A stretch of DNA of 64,000 nucleotides from positions 1,612,001-1,676,000 of the forward strand of contig WHVD01000004.1 in the NCBI GenBank assembly GCA_015178975.1, read 5' to 3'. Of this stretch, positions 62,261 to 64,000 are shown piece by piece; within the stretch, counting starts at the first letter, position 1, and the number at the start of each line of letters is the position of its first letter. The notes under the pieces are model-generated. The model saw nothing but the letters and a program-made list of their open reading frames with translations, did not search any database and was not told where the DNA came from. This DNA comes from Hysterangium stoloniferum (Eukaryota > Basidiomycota > Agaricomycetes > Hysterangiales > Hysterangiaceae). A program made the translations under genes and the position numbers.

Positions 62261-62655
62261 ACCCGAACCATCAGCCACGCCTTGTTGAACAGCATGCACC
62301 TAACCCAAACTGAAGCCTGAATTGAAGCACACCGGAACATCCCAGAAGATTACTCCACCCTCATTGTCACCCTTGACTCGATTTCCCCCCTTTGACCAAC
62401 TGACTCTTGATAGTGTCATCACCCATCTCACGAATGAGGAGGTGTACCAAAGGTCATCCACCGGAATTCGTCCTGACCCAGAGACCGTGCTTGTCATTCA
62501 CAGCAATGGTAAACGGCCTGTGTCCAAGATCATATGTTCCTCCTGCAGCAATAGATGACATTATGCTCGACAGATGAAGATAGGGAGTACAGTACCCAAG
62601 AGTATACCTTTTAGCAGGATAGAAATGCCGCACGACTCCTTCGCTCGAGGAGGTG

Positions 62656-62862
62656 TGTTAGATTTTTGGGTAAAGCGAGCAGCCAGAGTCATATAGTGAC
62701 TGGGGGCACTAATTCTCACATTAATTAGCGCTCTTGTTATTAGTATATAACCCCCATAGTTACACATGAACCCCCCCATGTGTTTTTAACCAACAATATT
62801 ACTCAGACAGTATTGTGCTCGTCCTCTATAGGTCTGGTCATATTTTCGCTGAAAAGTTAACA
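62656..62862 (+). repeat. Right LTR of the small LTR element
   Basis: TGTTAGATTTTTGGGTAAAG ... GAAAAGTTAACA. Preceded by CGAGGAGGTG, a short purine-rich tract. Confidence 0.92.
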
Positions 62863-63080
62863 AGAAATTCCTTGAACAGCCAAACCAACTGGATCCTCTA
62901 CCTCCAATCTCCACTTGTTTTGTATACCACCCAGACACTGAGACACCAGCCCAGTCCCATAGTACCCACATGTATCCATATTGCAGTCATCCTTATCCAT
63001 GACTTTGGTTCTGTCCACCATGAGATCAATTTGGGTCTGAACTTGAGTATGACTGGTAATCCATTTGTCCACTAGGGTCA
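62863..63080 (+). pseudogene. Gypsy 3 gag, continuation after the insertion
   Basis: AGAAATTCCTTGAACAGCC resumes the gag start. The segment CTTGTTTTGTATACCACCCAGACACTGAGACACCAG matches 23484-23520 of chromovirus 1. It decays after about 63080. Confidence 0.75.
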
Positions 63081-63360
63081 CTAGTTTGTGTCCTGATCAC
63101 CTTCCATTTTATCTTTCTAACAAAATGGAGATGAGCCCATGGGTACTGTAAGAGTTCCACTATGAAGAAGTAGTGTAATCCCTCAGAGAGCTCTTGCAAA
63201 AGGGAATGAAATGAGTAGGACCAGGTTCCTATCTGAAAGAGACTATCCTAACCATACAAGGGATCTACCTATTTATGATAATAGCATATGATAATAGCAG
63301 TAGGACCCCTTGCAACAAGTAAAAACCCATGAAACAAACTAATTGGAAAATTCTAGTAGT
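63081..63360. other. Unassigned stretch
   Basis: No recognised content. Confidence 0.4.
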
Positions 63361-63790
63361 CTAAGACACCAAATGCCAAGTCTGCCCTAATGTTTGAGCT
63401 TTGACAAAAACGTGATCACCAATTTTGAAGTTGGGTAGCAGAATCTGGTTTTTGTCCACTGAATGCTGGTATTGCTCTTGGGTGGACATTATTGCAGTCC
63501 AGAGTTTCTCATGGAGCTCGTGGAGGTCTGTGACAAACTCTTGAGCACAGGCAGAGGCGAGATTTCGTTCTGGGTGTAGTGTAATATTTGGATTGTACCC
63601 TTTATTTGCAAAGAATGGGGAAATGCCAGTAGTGGCTGGGGGTGCATTGTTGTAAGCAAATTCTGCAAGTGGTAACAGGGATTTCCAATTGTCCTGTTGA
63701 TAGTTGCAATATACATGGAGGTATTGTTCCAATGTCTGATTGATGCACTCGGTTTGTCTGTCACCTTTTCCCGGTGATATCTGGATGTGA
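63361..63790 (-). pseudogene. Chromovirus integrase relic, minus strand
   Basis: From the right: HPEGDGQT-like region with a frameshift (63780-63735), then LEQYLHVYCNYQQDNWKSLLP-like sequence and AEFAYNNAPPATTGISPFFA, GYNPNITLHPERNLAS and NFKIGDHVFVKAQ (63732-63390). Equivalent to 27940-28310 of chromovirus 1. Cut at about 63380 on the left and at 63790 on the right. Confidence 0.85.
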
Positions 63791-63794
63791 AGTT

Positions 63795-64000
63795 GTAATG
63801 TATTCAGGGGTTTCTCTTAGATAGCTCAATATATGCTATAGTGTCACAGAGTTTCAACAATAAAACAAGCAAAGGTCCAGTAATTTAAATACTGATAGAT
63901 TAATGAGCTGCACTATTAAGCTTAAACAACTCAAATCAATGCTTATTTTGATTATTGAAAGGTTCAATAGAACAATATATGACTCTTTTAGCAAATAAAA
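63795..64000 (-). repeat. Dispersed repeat, also at 31205-31400
   Basis: Reverse complement of 31205-31400 with about 90% identity, running off the window edge. It begins exactly where the integrase relic stops. Confidence 0.8.

Larger units (their letters stand above)
61626..62862 (+). mobile_element. Small non-autonomous LTR element (TRIM/LARD-like)
   Basis: 1237 bp. LTRs 61626-61825 (200 bp) and 62656-62862 (207 bp) both start TGTTAGATTTT and end GTTAACA; 5-bp duplication AGAAA at 61621-61625 and 62863-62867. The interior has a minisatellite (61985-62260) and a ~75-codon open stretch (62322-62558) reading LTLDSVITHLTNEEVYQRSS, which resembles the end of a Ty1/copia capsid. No pol. Probably mobilised by a copia relative. 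Confidence 0.9.

Overview
This window looks like nuclear DNA of a filamentous fungus, most likely an Agaricomycete (Basidiomycota). The grounds are the element families and the short introns (56-80 nt): a chromodomain Ty3/gypsy element whose gag begins MPPR, a hAT transposase of the fungal type with a BED-like finger, a tyrosine-recombinase element, a KDZ/CACTA-type associated protein, Tc1/mariner relics and a Rep/helicase Helitron. I recognise no conserved host housekeeping gene. Almost everything identifiable is a transposable element, usually broken and often nested. Older copies have lost CpG to TpG/CpA, while a few recent elements keep their CpGs.

Layout. 1-2030 is unassigned, with a 127-bp tandem duplication. 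2035-5080 holds eroded Helitron and gypsy pieces. 6087-20508 is a nest. A foldback Tc1/mariner-like element (arms at 6087-6270, 7511-7578 and 20397-20508) contains a 1.24-kb Tc1 element (6271-7510), and its right arm is split by a 12.8-kb Helitron array (7579-20396). The array has four head-to-tail units: 7579-9462, 9463-16794, 16798-18676 and 18677-20396. The second carries a large open Rep/helicase gene (9679-15363, minus). The others carry only hairpins and minisatellites. A fifth, decayed unit in the opposite orientation starts at 21408 and is cut off at 22578 by a chromovirus.

That chromovirus (22579-30393) has two LTRs and recognisable gag, protease, RT/RNase H, integrase and chromodomain, with stops and a 19-bp minisatellite in pol. 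Between pol and the 3' LTR, on the opposite strand, lies a small two-exon gene (28942-29276). 30394-35090 is mostly unassigned but has two tRNA-like genes, a gag-like relic and a CpG-rich patch. 35100-42410 contains Tc1 relics, simple repeats, two solo LTRs of one family (36751-37507 and 39919-40640) and an antisense gypsy relic. 42733-49280 contains a tandem duplication and a KDZ/CACTA-associated gene on the minus strand. 50024-51781 is a palindromic Tc1 foldback. 52000-53960 is gypsy debris. 54222-57620 is a hAT transposase gene with two introns, interrupted by a 695-bp inverted-repeat element. 57879-59800 is a tyrosine-recombinase relic. A third solo LTR (60158-60896) and a small LTR element with perfect 5-bp duplications (61626-62862, inside another chromovirus) follow, and the window ends in an antisense integrase fragment.

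The most interesting structure is the Helitron array. Its outer ends can be fixed to the base because the intact arm of the host foldback element gives the empty site. All units start TC and end CTTG (not the usual CTRR), abut directly, carry a GC-rich double hairpin at the 3' end, and include a hairpin whose loop is flipped in two of the four copies. The second is the spliced antisense gene in the chromovirus, of which a decayed relative is visible at 3480-3720.
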